Part shown: in pieces, positions 61,773 through 64,000 of the stretch
Numbering within the stretch: position 1 is the first letter of the stretch
Layout: every line of letters starts with the position of its first letter
Assembly (NCBI RefSeq): GCF_009707465.1
Contig: NZ_CP046120.1
Coordinates: 1,393,501 to 1,457,500 of the forward strand
Length of the DNA: 64,000 bases
Direction of reading: 5' to 3'
Source of the DNA: Novosphingobium sp. Gsoil 351
Lineage (GTDB): Bacteria; Pseudomonadota; Alphaproteobacteria; Sphingomonadales; Sphingomonadaceae
Program-made: the position numbers and the translations under genes
The notes under the pieces: model-generated
Told to the model about the DNA's origin: nothing
Databases searched by the model: none
The model's input: the letters and a program-made list of their open reading frames with translations, nothing else

Positions 61773-62167
61773 CAGAATACCTCCGCGAGCACTTCGCCGC
61801 CGACGTTCTGGGCGCGCGCTTCGGCATCCGAAAGCACGCCGCGCGGGGTCGAGACGATGGTGATGCCCAGGCCGTTGCGGACCACCGGAAGTTCCTTGGA
61901 ACCCGAGTAGACGCGGCGCCCGGGCTTGGAGACGCGAGCCACGTGCTTGATCGCGGGCTGGCCCTCGAAATACTTCAGCTCGATGCGCAGCGCCGGGTGG
62001 GTGCCGGTCGCGTCTTCGCTGAAGCCACGGATATAACCCTCGCGCTGGAGCACTTCGAGCACGCGGGCGCGCAGCTTCGAAGCCGGCGAAAGGACGCTGT
62101 CCTTCTTCGCCTGCTGGCCGTTGCGGATACGGGTGAGCATATCGCCCAGGGGATCGGTCAAAGCCAT
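61772..62167 (-). CDS. rpsH: 30S ribosomal protein S8
   Basis: A 131-residue S8. [20 protein letters not shown] and the C-terminal [20 protein letters not shown] are diagnostic. S8 binds the central domain of 16S rRNA and, in enterobacteria, represses the spc operon by translation; I could not judge whether that control exists here. Confidence 0.98.
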   Translation of the reverse strand: MALTDPLGDMLTRIRNGQQAKKDSVLSPASKLRARVLEVLQREGYIRGFSEDATGTHPALRIELKYFEGQPAIKHVARVSKPGRRVYSGSKELPVVRNGLGITIVSTPRGVLSDAEARAQNVGGEVLAEVF

Positions 62168-62177
62168 CTTGTGATCC

Positions 62178-62483
62178 TCACCAGCTCGACTTGGTCAGAC
62201 CGGGGATCATGCCCTTGTTGCCAAGGTTCCTGATCTCGATCCGGTTGAGGCCGAACTTGCGGTAGACGCCGCGGGGGCGGCCGGTGGTGGCGCAGCGGTT
62301 GCGCACGCGGGTGGGATTCCCGTTGCGGGGAATTTCCGCCAGCTTCAGGCGCGCCATCAGCCGCTCGGTCTCGTCGAGCGACTTGTCGTCGGCCTTGGCC
62401 TTCAGCGAAGCATACCGCGCTGCGTACTTCTTCACGAGCTTCTTGCGCCGCTCGTTCTTGTTGATGGAACTCAGTTTCGCCAT
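62178..62483 (-). CDS. rpsN: 30S ribosomal protein S14 (zinc-independent form)
   Basis: A 101-residue S14 of the long type. [20 protein letters not shown], the region [20 protein letters not shown] and [11 protein letters not shown] are typical. The CxxC-x12-CxxC zinc site of short S14 is absent, so it is the C-minus form. Confidence 0.98.
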   Translation of the reverse strand: MAKLSSINKNERRKKLVKKYAARYASLKAKADDKSLDETERLMARLKLAEIPRNGNPTRVRNRCATTGRPRGVYRKFGLNRIEIRNLGNKGMIPGLTKSSW

Positions 62484-62510
62484 GGACTTAAGCTCTCTTC
62501 TTCGATTCTA

Positions 62511-63092
62511 TCAGGCGGCCTGCTTCTCTTCAGAAGCCTCCGGCGGGAATGGGAAACCAAACAGGCGGAGCAGTTCGCGCGCCTCGTCGTCGGTCTTGGC
62601 GGTGGTGGTCACGATGATGTCCATGCCCCGCACCTTCTCGATCTGGTCATAGCTGATCTCGGGGAACACGATCTGTTCCTTGAGACCCATCGCATAGTTG
62701 CCGCGGCCGTCGAACGACTTGGGGTTGAGCCCGCGGAAATCGCGGATGCGGGGCATCGCGACGGTGATCAGGCGGTCGAGAAACTCGTACATCCGCTCGC
62801 GCCGCAGGGTCACCTTGCAACCGATCGCCATGCCTTCGCGCAGCTTGAACTGGGCGACCGACTTCTTGGCGATGGTCACGACCGGCTTCTGCCCGGCGAT
62901 CAAACCCATCTCGGTGGCCGCGGTGGTCACCTTCTTCTTGTCCTGGGTGCCTTCGCCCACGCCCATGTTGAGCGTGACCTTCTCGATCCGGGGCACTTCC
63001 ATCGCGTTCTTGTAGCCGAAGCGCTCGGTCATCGCCTTGACGATTTCCTGGTCGTACTTCGTCCGCATCCGCGGCGTGTATTTATCAGCCAT
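62511..63092 (-). CDS. rplE: 50S ribosomal protein L5
   Basis: A 193-residue L5. [20 protein letters not shown] and [20 protein letters not shown] are diagnostic. It binds 5S rRNA. The ATG at 63092 ([17 protein letters not shown]) overlaps the rplX end by 8 bp; the open frame continues upstream inside rplX. Confidence 0.98.
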   Translation of the reverse strand: MADKYTPRMRTKYDQEIVKAMTERFGYKNAMEVPRIEKVTLNMGVGEGTQDKKKVTTAATEMGLIAGQKPVVTIAKKSVAQFKLREGMAIGCKVTLRRERMYEFLDRLITVAMPRIRDFRGLNPKSFDGRGNYAMGLKEQIVFPEISYDQIEKVRGMDIIVTTTAKTDDEARELLRLFGFPFPPEASEEKQAA

Positions 63093-63405
63093 CGATCGTC
63101 TCCCCGCTCTTGACCGCGACGCGCAGCTTCTTGCCGTCCTTGGTCTCGAAACGGACTCGCGTGGGCTTGCCGTCCTTGGGATCGGCGAGCGCAACCTTGG
63201 AAATGTGCAGCGGCGCGGGCAGCCGGTCGATCCCGCCCTGTGGGTTCGCCTGGCTCGGCTTGCGGTGGCGGGCGGCGACATTGACGCCTTCGACCAGCAC
63301 CTTGCCGTCCTTGGGCATCACTTGCAGGACGGTGCCGGTGCGGCCCTTGTCCTTGCCCGAGCGGACGACGATGCTGTCGCCCTTCTTGATCTTGGCGGCA
63401 CCCAT
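63085..63405 (-). CDS. rplX: 50S ribosomal protein L24
   Basis: A 106-residue L24. [20 protein letters not shown] and [19 protein letters not shown] are diagnostic. It starts 23S assembly. Its ATG overlaps the rplN stop by one base (TGATG at 63405), which decides the start. Confidence 0.97.
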   Translation of the reverse strand: MGAAKIKKGDSIVVRSGKDKGRTGTVLQVMPKDGKVLVEGVNVAARHRKPSQANPQGGIDRLPAPLHISKVALADPKDGKPTRVRFETKDGKKLRVAVKSGETIDG

Positions 63406-63773
63406 CACAGCACCTCCGGCGCAAGACTGATGATCTTCATGAACCCGCGGCCGCGCAGTTCGCGCACCACCGGGCCAAAGATACGGGTGCCGATCGGCTC
63501 CTCGTTCTTGTTGATCAGCACCGCGGCGTTGGTGTCGAAGCGGATCACGCTGCCATCGGCGCGGCGCACGTCCTTGCGGGTCCGCACGATCACCGCGCGG
63601 TGAACGTCGCCCTTCTTGACGCGGGCGCGCGGCTGCGCCTCCTTGACGGAGACGACGATCACGTCGCCGACGCCGGCCACCCGCCGCTTGGATCCGCCCA
63701 GCACTTTGATGCACTGGACGCGCTTGGCGCCGCTGTTATCCGCGACGTCGAGCTGGGACTGCATCTGGATCAT
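63405..63773 (-). CDS. rplN: 50S ribosomal protein L14
   Basis: A 122-residue L14, full length. [40 protein letters not shown] and the end [15 protein letters not shown] are diagnostic. It forms bridges to the small subunit. It follows rpsQ after 69 bp. Confidence 0.99.
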   Translation of the reverse strand: MIQMQSQLDVADNSGAKRVQCIKVLGGSKRRVAGVGDVIVVSVKEAQPRARVKKGDVHRAVIVRTRKDVRRADGSVIRFDTNAAVLINKNEEPIGTRIFGPVVRELRGRGFMKIISLAPEVL

Positions 63774-63842
63774 CGATCCGCTTCCTTCTCAACGGCTTGC
63801 CGGGACAAGTCCCGGTAGTTCCAAAAACTTGTTGCTAACTGC

Positions 63843-64000
63843 TCAGACGTCGGCTTCGACGGCGGCGGCCTTGCCGGCCTGCACGCGGTCGACGACCTTC
63901 CACGTCTTCAGCTTGGAAATCGGCGCGGTCTCTTCGATCCGCACGGTCTCACCCGCCTTGAACGCGTTGTCTTCGTCGTGCGCATGGTACTTCTTCGAGC
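63843..64000 (-). CDS. rpsQ: 30S ribosomal protein S17, C-terminal part (runs off window)
   Basis: The last 51 codons of S17 are in the window: [20 protein letters not shown], then [18 protein letters not shown], and a short Ala/Glu-rich tail. This is the conserved C-terminal half of S17, a primary 16S rRNA-binding protein. The start and upstream rpmC lie beyond the right edge. The TGA is at 63843-63845. Confidence 0.96.
   Translation of the reverse strand, partial: SKKYHAHDEDNAFKAGETVRIEETAPISKLKTWKVVDRVQAGKAAAVEADV

Overview
The window looks like chromosomal DNA of a high-GC alphaproteobacterium of the Sphingomonadales (Sphingomonas/Novosphingobium/Sphingopyxis type). The evidence is the alphaproteobacterial order of the S10-spc-alpha ribosomal genes, an mdh-sucD-odhA-odhB-lpd TCA operon, a TonB receptor plus SleB-type hydrolase, and the character of the accessory genes. 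The genus cannot be fixed from sequence reading alone. No transposase, integrase, CRISPR array, rRNA or tRNA gene was seen.

Region 1 (1-27.3 kb) is a dense catabolic island. It holds an acyl-CoA dehydrogenase fragment, three cytochromes P450 (one frameshifted), two Rieske oxygenase alpha subunits, two 3-ketosteroid-dehydrogenase-like flavoproteins and a molybdopterin oxidoreductase. It also holds three medium-chain reductases, three SDRs, an NmrA-type protein, an AMP-forming acyl ligase, a crotonase, a hotdog thioesterase, four SnoaL/NTF2-fold proteins, two ABM-type proteins, two carboxymuconolactone-decarboxylase-like proteins, a VOC protein and a ThuA protein. Many genes overlap by 1-8 nt, and the strand changes every 1-3 genes, giving many divergent promoter spacers. 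The set suggests hydroxylation, dehydrogenation and CoA-dependent breakdown of a polycyclic, perhaps steroid- or terpenoid-like, compound. No regulator, ferredoxin, ferredoxin reductase or ring-cleavage dioxygenase is present, so neither substrate nor full pathway can be named.

Region 2 (27.4-32.1 kb) is a cobalamin uptake operon on the minus strand. A cobalamin riboswitch, with a visible Shine-Dalgarno-sequestering platform, precedes btuB-btuF-btuC-btuD. Region 3 (32.3-50.3 kb) has a SleB hydrolase, a small conserved protein, a membrane desaturase, a GGDEF-EAL protein, mdh-sucD-odhA-odhB-lpdA (no sucC here), a PepSY protein, a TRIC/UPF0126 channel, two related secreted proteins of unknown function and a secreted prolyl oligopeptidase.

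Region 4 (50.3-64 kb) is the ribosomal block, all minus strand: rpsQ (partial)-rplN-rplX-rplE-rpsN-rpsH-rplF-rplR-rpsE-rpmD-rplO-secY-adk, then rpsM-rpsK-rpoA-rplQ. The expected adk-rpsM junction is interrupted by about 4.2 kb carrying an SRPBCC protein, gdhA, a frameshifted beta-barrel protein and a DUF2946-like protein. A TTGACA promoter-like site lies upstream of rpsM. GC-rich hairpin repeats sit in several ribosomal spacers. Two genes (118-1354 and 53694-54738) are each broken by one extra base in a C/G run, which may be sequence error.
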